Assembly: GCA_038215555.1 (NCBI GenBank)
Contig: JBBQQT010000027.1
Location: 1 to 29,335, forward strand
Source of the DNA: PFJX01 sp038215555
GTDB taxonomy: Bacteria > Pseudomonadota > Gammaproteobacteria > Burkholderiales > Thiobacillaceae
Direction of reading: 5' to 3'
DNA: 29,335 bases
The position numbers and the translations under genes are program-made. The number at the start of each line of letters is the position of its first letter. Position 1 is the first letter of the stretch. Shown here in pieces: positions 14,350 to 21,587 of this stretch. The notes under the pieces are model-generated. The model ran no database searches, was not told the origin of the DNA, and was given only the letters and a program-made list of their open reading frames with translations.

Positions 14350-14600
14350 TATTTGACGGTATTGACGAGAACTTTGACTATGCACCTCCCGATGCACAGA
14401 GGATAGATGTCAAATTCACAATACCAAATGACAGCGACATAATACCAAGAGGCTATCGCGCCGCCGGGCATCGCTGTTTCTTTTGGATTTCGCGGGATGG
14501 CTCAACTGCTCTAATTTTTAAACGCCCTTGCCAGTCAATATGTTTTGATAATGACATGACCCGTAACGAAAAAGACGTTCTTAGGTTGCCACTAAAATAA
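14316..14600 (+). CDS. Uncharacterised cassette ORF (probably 3' part of a frameshifted gene)
   Basis: A 94-residue ORF. No family was recognised. It has an acidic middle (FDGIDENFDYAPPDAQRIDV) and two Cys-containing strands (HRCFFWISRDG, IFKRPCQSICFDND). Codon use is AT-richer than in neighbouring genes. It ends 4 bases before the attC site, exactly where a gene-cassette ORF should end, so it belongs to the cassette closed by that attC. There is no Shine-Dalgarno at ATG 14316, and upstream coding-like sequence lies in another frame. I read this ORF as the tail of a larger secreted protein, though a short independent gene cannot be excluded. Confidence 0.45.
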   Translation: MPGLQKYSASLIFDGIDENFDYAPPDAQRIDVKFTIPNDSDIIPRGYRAAGHRCFFWISRDGSTALIFKRPCQSICFDNDMTRNEKDVLRLPLK

Positions 14601-14604
14601 TCAT

Positions 14605-14685
14605 GCCCAACAAACACTTCGAGTGGGACGCTCCAACAGCCGGCTTCGCCGCCTATTTTCTCGCCCATCAAGCTAAACGTTAGGC
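14605..14685 (+). other. Integron attC recombination site
   Basis: 81 bases bounded by R'' GCCCAAC (14605-14611, consensus RYYYAAC) and R' GTTAGGC (14679-14685, consensus GTTRRRY). The inner boxes pair as required. CTTCGAGTGGGACG (14617-14630) folds against CGCCCATCAAG (14662-14672), leaving three unpaired bases (C14620, G14623, A14628) on one side only, the extrahelical bases that orient IntI. An ORF ends 4 bases before it and another starts 19 bases after it, as in cassette arrays. No integrase gene or attI is in the window, so this resembles an isolated attC or small integrase-less cluster. Recognised by hand, not by a covariance model. Confidence 0.82.
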
Positions 14686-14704
14686 GAAACTGGTATAACA
14701 TATT

Positions 14705-15010
14705 ATGGCGAAACAGAAGCGAAAGCTCACTGCCCAAGAGAAGGCAGCAAAGAAGCTGCGACGATTGGAGTTTATGACAATCTTCATAAATGGAAAACAG
14801 AAGAGAGTTAAGCGACCGGCAACAATTGATGGAATCCCGGCAGATGAATTTATTCTATTAAATGCCGATCCGGCATGGCTGCTTCAGAATGGCGAATATC
14901 AATATATCGAAATGGAGTCGAATTATAATTCTAGTGACATTACCAAAGGAACCGGGGTCATTTCTAATGAGAAATATTTCAAATATTTATCTGCCATTCC
15001 TAATGAATAA
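14705..15010 (+). CDS. Uncharacterised gene-cassette protein
   Basis: A 101-residue ORF whose ATG lies 19 bases after the GTTAGGC core of the attC site, the typical position for a cassette gene. The first 20 residues are a very basic helix (KQKRKLTAQEKAAKKLRRLE). The remainder is mixed alpha/beta with an acidic, Tyr/Asn-rich second half (DEFILLNADPAWLLQNGEYQ). No signal peptide, membrane segment or known family was recognised. Composition is markedly AT-richer than the neighbouring core genes, consistent with acquisition. It has no attC of its own downstream; a palindromic element follows instead. Many cassette proteins are orphans, so no function is proposed. Confidence 0.6.
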   Translation: MAKQKRKLTAQEKAAKKLRRLEFMTIFINGKQKRVKRPATIDGIPADEFILLNADPAWLLQNGEYQYIEMESNYNSSDITKGTGVISNEKYFKYLSAIPNE

Positions 15011-15039
15011 GGTTAGATCGTGCGAGCGCAGTAATAACG

Positions 15040-15204
15040 GGGTCGGACACAAATGGCACTTACTTAAGACGAATTCTGGATTTTCGTCATTCCGGCGCAG
15101 GCCGGAATCCAGTGATACCTTACCATCAACCATTCTGGATCGCGGCCTGCGCCGGGTTGACGGTCGCTCCGGGGCCTTAAGTAAGTTCCATTCGGGTCGG
15201 ACAC
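15040..15204. repeat. Nested palindromic element (MITE-like) flanked by 11-bp direct repeats
   Basis: From outside in: direct repeats GGGTCGGACAC (15040-15050, 15194-15204); inverted repeats ending in ACTTACTTAAG (15051-15068 and 15176-15193, 16 of 18 match); and an inner inverted pair (15085-15112 and 15135-15162, 24 of 28 match). The left inner copy contains the small hairpin TTCCGGCGCAGGCCGGAA. The inner sequence resembles the CATTCCGGCGCAGGCCGGAATCC-type interspersed repeat seen in many Proteobacteria (recalled, not searched). No ORF lies inside. The rest of the 15011-15373 gap holds only the argJ upstream region, including TACAAT at 15335-15340. Confidence 0.75.
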
Positions 15205-15373
15205 CATTAACGCCTCCAAGAAATTTTTGGTTCGCGTGGCAGAGCCGTTATTCGTGTCTGGCCTGATTTCCGTGTGCCCAGCTGCTGCGATTCGGTCGGC
15301 TTAGACGGCGTCGATCACCTGCGCCGCGCCGCCTTACAATGTCGTGGTTTTCAACCTTTTTGCCGTTGCCACC

Positions 15374-16603
15374 ATGCCCGTCAATCTTTCCGCCCCCGAT
15401 CCTGCCAGCCTGCGTTCCGTTCTCGGTGTTGAACTGGGCATTGCCTCTGCCGGCATCAAGAAGCCTGGTCGCCGCGATGTGCTGGTGATCACCCTGCCGG
15501 CCGATTCCGAAGTGGTTGGCGTGTTCACCCAGAACCGCTTCTGCGCGGCGCCGGTGACCGTCTGCAATGAACACCTGCATCAGGAATCCGGCATCCGCGC
15601 GCTGGTGGTAAACACTGGCAACGCCAACGCCGGCACCGGCGAGGATGGCCTGCGTCGGGCGCGCGAAACCTGCGCTGCGGTGGCGGAGAACCTGAACATC
15701 AAGCCGGAACAGGTGCTGCCGTTTTCCACCGGCGTGATTCTGGAACCGTTGCCGCACGACAAGATCATCGCCGCGCTGCCCGCCGCGCTGGCCGATCTGA
15801 AGGCGGATAACTGGGGCGCGGCGGCGGAAGCGATCATGACCACCGATATCGTGTCGAAAGCCACCTCGCGCAAGGCTTCGCTAAATGGTGTCGAGTTCAA
15901 CGTCACCGGCATCGCCAAGGGCTCCGGCATGATCCATCCGAACATGGCGACCATGCTGTCGTTCGTCGCCACCGACGCGCCGGTGGCGTGCGAGGCGCTG
16001 GAGGCCATGCTGCGCCACGCGGTGAACAAGTCGTTCAACTGCATCACCGTCGATGGCGATACCTCGACCAACGATTCCTGCATTCTGATCGCCACCGGCG
16101 CAACCGCCGCACCGGTGATCATGGACAGCGCCGATTCACGTTTCGATTCGCTGCAGTCCGTGGTAACCGAAGTCATGATCGAACTCGCCCAGGCCATCGT
16201 GCGCGACGGCGAGGGCGCCACCAAGTTTATGGAAATCCGCGTCGAAGGTGGCAAGGACGAAGCCGAATGCAAGCAGGTCGCCTATGCCATCGGCCGCTCG
16301 CCGCTGGTGAAGACCGCGTTCTTCGCCTCCGACCCCAACCTCGGCCGCATCCTCGCCGCCATCGGCTATGCCGGCATCGCCGACCTGGACGTGAACCGGT
16401 TGCGCTTGTGGCTGGGCAATGTGCTGGTCGCCGAAAACGGCGGCCGCGCGGTGTCGTACCGGGAAGAGGAAGGCGCACGCGTGATGGCCGCACCGGAAAT
16501 CAACATACGCGTCGATCTGGCGCGCGGCAACACCGTCGCCACCGTATGGACCTGCGATTTTTCCTACGACTACGTCAAGATCAACGCGGAATATCGTAGT
16601 TAA
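15374..16603 (+). CDS. argJ: Bifunctional glutamate N-acetyltransferase / amino-acid N-acetyltransferase
   Basis: A 409-residue ArgJ. It moves the acetyl group from N-acetylornithine to glutamate (and, in bifunctional forms, makes N-acetylglutamate from acetyl-CoA), recycling acetyl in arginine biosynthesis. KGSGMIHPNMATMLSFVATD contains the autocleavage site before the Thr nucleophile that splits ArgJ into alpha and beta chains. VNTGNANAGTG, TVDGDTSTNDSC and SDPNLGRILAAIGYAG are also typical. The start is taken at MPVNLSAP; an in-frame start at 15344 would add 10 residues without homology. No clear ribosome-binding site is present. The C-terminus ends in the usual YVKINAEYRS. Confidence 0.97.
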   Translation: MPVNLSAPDPASLRSVLGVELGIASAGIKKPGRRDVLVITLPADSEVVGVFTQNRFCAAPVTVCNEHLHQESGIRALVVNTGNANAGTGEDGLRRARETCAAVAENLNIKPEQVLPFSTGVILEPLPHDKIIAALPAALADLKADNWGAAAEAIMTTDIVSKATSRKASLNGVEFNVTGIAKGSGMIHPNMATMLSFVATDAPVACEALEAMLRHAVNKSFNCITVDGDTSTNDSCILIATGATAAPVIMDSADSRFDSLQSVVTEVMIELAQAIVRDGEGATKFMEIRVEGGKDEAECKQVAYAIGRSPLVKTAFFASDPNLGRILAAIGYAGIADLDVNRLRLWLGNVLVAENGGRAVSYREEEGARVMAAPEINIRVDLARGNTVATVWTCDFSYDYVKINAEYRS

Positions 16604-16607
16604 GCTT

Positions 16608-17018
16608 TCATCGCCTCGGCATGACCAGCACATGCGCCGGCGCGTCGTGCTGGCGACGAGAAGCCAGCAGCGTCATTGCGGCATGGAACTCGCCCTGGAG
16701 ACGCCGCTGCGTATCGCTACCGTCCGGCGTATAAAACACCGCCTGATAGGCCACTGCTTCATCCAGCGCATTGCGCGCATGCGGCTGAAAACTGCGCCAA
16801 GCCACTTCCACCCAGCGCTTGTACTGGCTGTCGACGAAGATGATTTCTTCGGCATCGATCACCGCCATGTACTGCATGCCGCGCATCGGCACGAATACAC
16901 AGGCATTCGCGCTTTGCGTCAGCAGGATGCGGCTCAGGTTGTATGTGGCGGCGGGCAAAGCCAATGCACTACGCACCAGCTCCGGTCCGCGTTCGAAGGT
17001 TTCCGCGCCGTAGTCCAT
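16608..17018 (-). CDS. Uncharacterised 136-residue protein
   Basis: Minus-strand gene ending four bases from argJ (convergent). The start at 17018 (MDYGAETFERGPELV) is chosen because GAGGTGAT lies directly upstream; a longer in-frame ORF to 17117 would overlap the divergent gene's leader. No family was recognised. It is soluble, without a signal peptide or membrane segment. The N-terminal half is mixed (LSRILLTQSANACVFVPMRG, then MQYMAVIDAEEIIFVDSQY) and the C-terminal half is helical (RNALDEAVAYQAVFYTPDGS, then TQRRLQGEFHAAMTLLASRR). Good SD and core-like codon use indicate a real gene. Confidence 0.72.
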   Translation of the reverse strand: MDYGAETFERGPELVRSALALPAATYNLSRILLTQSANACVFVPMRGMQYMAVIDAEEIIFVDSQYKRWVEVAWRSFQPHARNALDEAVAYQAVFYTPDGSDTQRRLQGEFHAAMTLLASRRQHDAPAHVLVMPRR

Positions 17019-17120
17019 CAGATCACCTCGGGCAGGCTGAAAAACGAAGGCAGTATATTGTCCGGGAGAAGGCGCTGGGTAGCGCCTCTCTCGCATTGAC
17101 CGGAGGTGGGAGGACACTTC

Positions 17121-18083
17121 ATGTGGCGGGGCTGTCTGCTGTTGATCACTGCGTTTGCGGCGGCACTATATCTGGAATACCAGCAAATCCAGGCGTTGCC
17201 GTTTGCCGGTTTTGTTGCGGCGCTGCTCGCGCTGGGCGTGACGCTGTTCTTGGGTAGTCTGCAAGGGCTGGCTGAGGCACTGCGGCTGCGCGAACAACCG
17301 CAGACCGATATTTCGCAATGGCGTGATGGCGCGCAGATCAGGATCGGCGGCGGGCTGCAACCGACCGGCGAAGCCCAACATGCGCCGATCAGCAATTTCC
17401 CGGCCGTGTTCTGCGAGTACTCCGGCAAGACGACGGAACAGAGAACCGTCCATGTCAACATGCAAACCCCGCATTGGCGCGGCATGCTGGCGACGCCTTG
17501 TGTGTTGCAGACTGCTTCGGCGAAATTGGAGGTCATCGGCATGCCGTCGCTGGACGAGGTGCCCTATACGAGTTACCAAGGGCGGCAATATGGTCCGCAA
17601 GCGGCGCACCATCTGGCCAGCACAGCCTGGCAACAGGCGCCTGAAATTGCCACCGTTTCGTTGGGGAACTTGCAGCAGATGTTCGTCGAAGGCCGTTCTG
17701 CAATGCCTGCGCATCTGATCAACGCCGCAGCGCTGGATCAATTGCAGATGCAAATTGGCCAGTCGAGCGAGGCCGATTTACTCGCCCGGCTGGAGATGCG
17801 CAATTGGCAATATGGCGAGCGCATCGTGCCGCCCGGTGCCGCAGTCACCCTGGTTGGGACTTACCGGGCAAATCCACCCGGCATCGACATCAACCATAGC
17901 GTCCGTACACCCGAGCATGTCCTGTACATGGGCACGGCGAATGAAAGCGCGACCAGGCAATTGGGCTCCACCGTGATCTTCATTGTCGTTCTGGGCGCAC
18001 TGACGGCGGCTGCCCATTATGTCGTCCATGCGAATGCGGGAGCCCTTTATCTCGGCGTGTTGCGGGAGCTGGGTTTACCCTAA
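17121..18083 (+). CDS. Membrane protein, possibly GIDE/BAM-like topology
   Basis: A 320-residue protein. Two N-terminal membrane helices (about 2-20 LLLITAFAAALYL and 28-48 FVAALLALGVTLFLG) are followed by a soluble region of about 220 residues and a C-terminal membrane helix (TVIFIVVLGALTAAAHYVV). The soluble part contains DGAQIRIGGGLQPTGE, then SNFPAVFCEYSG, and later PPGAAVTLVGTYRA. This pattern is reminiscent of the 'beside-a-membrane' region of GIDE/MUL1-like proteins, but there is no RING and the resemblance is by eye only. GGAGG lies 7 bases before ATG 17121; the GTG at 17106 is less likely. A 7-bp hairpin (17070-17087) sits in the upstream region shared with the divergent gene. Confidence 0.7.
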   Translation: MWRGCLLLITAFAAALYLEYQQIQALPFAGFVAALLALGVTLFLGSLQGLAEALRLREQPQTDISQWRDGAQIRIGGGLQPTGEAQHAPISNFPAVFCEYSGKTTEQRTVHVNMQTPHWRGMLATPCVLQTASAKLEVIGMPSLDEVPYTSYQGRQYGPQAAHHLASTAWQQAPEIATVSLGNLQQMFVEGRSAMPAHLINAAALDQLQMQIGQSSEADLLARLEMRNWQYGERIVPPGAAVTLVGTYRANPPGIDINHSVRTPEHVLYMGTANESATRQLGSTVIFIVVLGALTAAAHYVVHANAGALYLGVLRELGLP

Positions 18084-18123
18084 CAGCCTGTCGGACTTTG
18101 GTATCGTCGGCTGAAACAGCGCT

Positions 18124-20328
18124 TCAGTTGACGGACTGCAAGCGTTCCATTCCGGCCGCCACGCAACGCAACTGGTCATAGCTGTACTGCTCGGCGAACA
18201 GTTCGAATACCGGTTTCATGCGCAGTTGGCCGTTGACCCGACTTGCTTCGAAGGCATCCCGGATGGCAGCGAGTTCTTCCGGCGGCAGCGGCAGGGCTTC
18301 GTCCGCTTCCAGCAGGCCGAGGCCGATGGCTTCGGCGCAGTGGCCGAAGATCGTGGTGGCCTTGAGGCCGCGCGCCTGGGCGATTTCTTCAACCGTCGCC
18401 CCTTCGCGCAGGCTGTGCAGCGTCAAGCTGGCGCTGTCGCCCAAATTTTCGCTGCGCTGATCGACCGGCGCTTTGCGCGTGGCCGTAAACGGAGCGGTCG
18501 GCGGCGGCAGGCCGTGTGCTTCGGCGTGACGCTGGCACAGCACGATGATCGCCGCGCCATGGCTCTCCAGTTTGCGCGCGCCGATGCCGGAAATCTGGCG
18601 CAGTTGCGCCTCGGACTGCGGGCAAAGATGCGCGATTTCAGCCAGCGTGGCGTCGTGGAAGATGACATAGGCGGGTACGCCGTGTTCCTTCGCGGTGTCG
18701 CCGCGCCAGGCGCGCAACTGTTCGAACAGCACTTGTGCATCGGCATTGAGCAGTGCCGCCGGCGTTTTGCCGCGTGCCTCGCGCGCCGTTTTCTTCTCGA
18801 TCTGCTTGCGCAGCATGACCTGCTGATCGCCTTTCAACACGGCGCGGCTGGCCGGACTGAGTTTCAATGCGCCGTAGCTGCCGTGGTCGATCTCCAGATA
18901 GCCCAGCGCGACCAATTGGCGGAACACCGCGCGCCAGTCCTTTTCCGTCAGTTCCTTGCCGATGCCGTAAGTGCTCAGCGAGTTGTGACGCCATTGGCGG
19001 ATGCGGTCGGTATCACGGCCGAGCAGCACATCGACCACATGCACCGCGCCGAAGCGTTGTTCGGTGCGGAACACGCAGGACAGCGCCTTGCGCGCCGCTT
19101 CGGTGCCATCCCAGGTTTGCGGCGGGTTGAGGCAGATGTCGCAGTTGCCGCACGCGCCGCTGTCTTCACCAAAATATTTCAGCAGGCGCTGACGGCGGCA
19201 GGTGGCGGATTCGCACAGCGCCAGCAGCGCGTCGAGCTTGGCGTGGCCGAGGCGTTTGAACTGTTGGTCGGCTTCACCTTCCTCGATCATCCGCCGCTGC
19301 TGCACGGCATCAGCCAGGCCGTAGGCCATCCAGGCGTCGGCCGCCGCGCCATCGCGACCGGCGCGGCCGGTTTCCTGGTAGTAGCCCTCGACACTCTTGG
19401 GCAGGTCCAGATGCGCGACAAAGCGCACGTCCGGTTTGTCGATACCCATGCCGAAGGCGATGGTGGCCACCATGACGATGCCGTCGTCGCGCAGAAAGGC
19501 ATCCTGATTGTGTCGTCGCACCGCCTGCTCCAACCCGGCGTGATAGGGCAGCGCCTTGATGCCGTGTTCGACCAGCCAGGCGGCAGTTTCCTCAACTTTC
19601 TTGCGCGACAGGCAGTAGACGATACCGGCGTCGTCGCCATGTTCGGCGCGGATGAAGTTGAGCAATTGCGCGCGTGCGTTGTCCTTCTCGACGATCTGGT
19701 AGCGGATGTTGGGCCGGTCGAAGCTGGAAACGAAGATGCGCGCCTTCTCCAGTTGCAGTCGTTGCACGATTTCCGCCTGCGTCGCGGCATCCGCCGTGGC
19801 GGTCAGCGCAATGCGCGGCACCTTGGGAAAGCGCTCGTGCAGCACCGAAAGCTGGATGTATTCCGGCCGGAAGTCGTGTCCCCATTGCGACACGCAATGG
19901 ACTTCGTCGATGGCGAACAGCGCCAGCCCCGGACCGTCCGCCACCGCTTCCAGCAGCGACAGGAAACGCGGCAACACCAGCCGTTCCGGCGCAACGTAGA
20001 TCAGGTCGTATTCCTGATTGAACAGGCCGCGCTCGATGGCGGCGGCTTCCATGCCGCTCAATGACGAATTCAGGTACGCCGCCTTGACGCCGGCCTCGCG
20101 CAGCGCGGCGACCTGATCGTGCATCAACGCGATCAACGGTGACACGACGATGCCGACTCCGCGCCGCAGCAATGCGGGAATCTGGTAGCACAACGACTTG
20201 CCGCCGCCGGTCGGCATCAGCACCAGCGCATCGCCGCCCGCCGTGACGTGATCGACGACGTCGCCCTGACGCCCGCGAAACGCGGGATATCCGAAAACTT
20301 CCTGAAGCAGGGCGAGGGGCGTGGTCAT
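18124..20328 (-). CDS. recQ: ATP-dependent DNA helicase RecQ
   Basis: A 734-residue RecQ, longer than E. coli RecQ (609). Helicase motif I MPTGGGKSLCYQ (K44), motif II DEVHCVSQWGHDFRPEY, motif V/VI TIAFGMGIDKPDVRFV and YYQETGRAGRDG are intact. An RQC zinc site (Cys residues through CGNCDIC), a winged helix and an HRDC domain (about 535-600) follow. The extra C-terminal about 110 residues (LHSLREGATVEEIAQARGLK, then ATTIFGHCAEAIGLG) look like the helicase-associated helix-turn-helix domain found at the C-terminus of some RecQs. It unwinds 3'-5' in recombination and repair. It is divergent from metA. The 612-residue plus-strand frame across it is a GC-driven shadow. Confidence 0.96.
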   Translation of the reverse strand: MTTPLALLQEVFGYPAFRGRQGDVVDHVTAGGDALVLMPTGGGKSLCYQIPALLRRGVGIVVSPLIALMHDQVAALREAGVKAAYLNSSLSGMEAAAIERGLFNQEYDLIYVAPERLVLPRFLSLLEAVADGPGLALFAIDEVHCVSQWGHDFRPEYIQLSVLHERFPKVPRIALTATADAATQAEIVQRLQLEKARIFVSSFDRPNIRYQIVEKDNARAQLLNFIRAEHGDDAGIVYCLSRKKVEETAAWLVEHGIKALPYHAGLEQAVRRHNQDAFLRDDGIVMVATIAFGMGIDKPDVRFVAHLDLPKSVEGYYQETGRAGRDGAAADAWMAYGLADAVQQRRMIEEGEADQQFKRLGHAKLDALLALCESATCRRQRLLKYFGEDSGACGNCDICLNPPQTWDGTEAARKALSCVFRTEQRFGAVHVVDVLLGRDTDRIRQWRHNSLSTYGIGKELTEKDWRAVFRQLVALGYLEIDHGSYGALKLSPASRAVLKGDQQVMLRKQIEKKTAREARGKTPAALLNADAQVLFEQLRAWRGDTAKEHGVPAYVIFHDATLAEIAHLCPQSEAQLRQISGIGARKLESHGAAIIVLCQRHAEAHGLPPPTAPFTATRKAPVDQRSENLGDSASLTLHSLREGATVEEIAQARGLKATTIFGHCAEAIGLGLLEADEALPLPPEELAAIRDAFEASRVNGQLRMKPVFELFAEQYSYDQLRCVAAGMERLQSVN

Positions 20329-20430
20329 GACGAAAGTGGCTTGGCTGGCGGTGAAGTGTGATTTGGCGGTCTTGTTGGGGAATAATCCCGCCCCTATTTA
20401 TGTTCACCTAGATTCTACGACGGAGCCGCC

Positions 20431-21507
20431 ATGCCCATAGTCGCCCACAACGATCTGCCGACGCTGCAACGTCTGCGCGCTGACGGCACCACCATCGTGC
20501 TGCCGGCCGAGCGCGCGGCCAATCAGGACATCCGCGAACTGCACATCGGTCTGCTCAACATGATGCCGGACGCCGCACTGGAAGCCACCGAACGCCAGTT
20601 CTTCCGGCTAGTCGGCGAGAGCAATCCAATTGCCCAGTTCTATGTGCATCCATTCACGCTGGATGCAATCCCGCGCGGCGAGAAGGCTGTGGCGCACATC
20701 GCGAAGTATTACGAGTCGTTCGACACGATCAAGGCGGAAGGCCTGGATGCGCTGATCATCACCGGGGCCAATGTCACCGGCGAGGACTTGTCGAAAGAAC
20801 CGTTCTGGACGCCGCTGTCCGAAGTCATCGCATGGGCCTGGGAAAATGTCACCACGACCCTGCTGTCCTGTCTGGCGACGCACGCGGTGATGCATTTCCG
20901 CTATGGCCAGCCACGCATGATGCAGCCGGCCAAGCGTTGGGGCGTGTTTTCGCATCGTGTGCTGGACAAGCGGCATCCGCTGGTGGCCGATGTGAACACC
21001 CGCTTTGATGTGCCGCATTCACGCTGGAACGATGTTTCTCGCGCGCAGTTAGAAGCCGCCGGCTTGCGCGTTCTGGTGGAAAGCGAAGAAGTTGGCGTGC
21101 ATCTGGCGACCAGCCATGACGGTCTGCGCATGGTGTTTTTCCAGGGGCATCCCGAGTACGACACGATTTCCCTGCTGAAGGAATACAAGCGCGATGTGCT
21201 GTTGCATGCGCAGGGCAAGCTCAAACACAGCCCGCCGTTTCCCGACCATTATCTGGCGCAACACGAGCAAGCCATCCTGCTGGAATGGCGCGAGCAACTG
21301 GCGCGCGCCACTGCTGGCGGAGCAGCGTTGCCGGAATTCCCGGAAGCACTGGTGGCGCCGAATATCGACAACACCTGGCACGACACCGGCGAGGCGGTGA
21401 TCGGCAACTGGATGGGCTGCATGTATCAGGTGACGCACCGCGAACGCAGTAAACCATTCATGGATGGCATCGACCCGAATGATCCGCTCGGCATCTATCA
21501 AATTTGA
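20431..21507 (+). CDS. metA: Homoserine O-succinyltransferase (MetA family)
   Basis: A 358-residue MetA-family acyltransferase that activates homoserine for methionine synthesis. It has the glutamine-amidotransferase-like triad Cys147 (LLSCLATHA), His240 and Glu242 (FFQGHPEYD); the Cys-to-His spacing of 93 equals that of E. coli MetA (C142, H235). HIGLLNMMPDAALEATERQF and FYVHPFTLDAIPRGE are family hallmarks. Whether it uses succinyl- or acetyl-CoA cannot be decided from sequence by eye, as the region ITGANVTGEDL differs from the E. coli one. GGAG lies 5 bases before the ATG. The 102-base gap to recQ serves both genes; no SAM riboswitch is recognised in it. Confidence 0.93.
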   Translation: MPIVAHNDLPTLQRLRADGTTIVLPAERAANQDIRELHIGLLNMMPDAALEATERQFFRLVGESNPIAQFYVHPFTLDAIPRGEKAVAHIAKYYESFDTIKAEGLDALIITGANVTGEDLSKEPFWTPLSEVIAWAWENVTTTLLSCLATHAVMHFRYGQPRMMQPAKRWGVFSHRVLDKRHPLVADVNTRFDVPHSRWNDVSRAQLEAAGLRVLVESEEVGVHLATSHDGLRMVFFQGHPEYDTISLLKEYKRDVLLHAQGKLKHSPPFPDHYLAQHEQAILLEWREQLARATAGGAALPEFPEALVAPNIDNTWHDTGEAVIGNWMGCMYQVTHRERSKPFMDGIDPNDPLGIYQI

Positions 21508-21587
21508 ACTTGCGCCAAGCGGCGCGTCTGTGTGGCACAATCCGGCGCTAATTTTTCAGCGCAGTGTCACCGACGGAGGAATCGATC

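Noticed and set aside
15012..15018. GTTAGAT as the core of a second attC site
   Set aside because: It fits GTTRRRY, but no RYYYAAC box or pairing inner boxes lie upstream; the preceding sequence is the coding end of the 101-residue ORF.
13976..15373. Prophage, insertion sequence or CRISPR in the accessory region
   Set aside because: No transposase, integrase or phage gene and no regularly spaced direct repeats are visible; only short repeats, one attC and small ORFs.
18226..20064. 612-codon plus-strand open frame opposite recQ
   Set aside because: It is antisense to a clearly homologous recQ, has no ribosome-binding site or recognisable domain, and such long shadows are expected in GC-rich coding DNA.
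20329..20430. SAM riboswitch upstream of metA
   Set aside because: The interval is only 102 bases, shared with recQ, and shows none of the helices expected of a SAM riboswitch.
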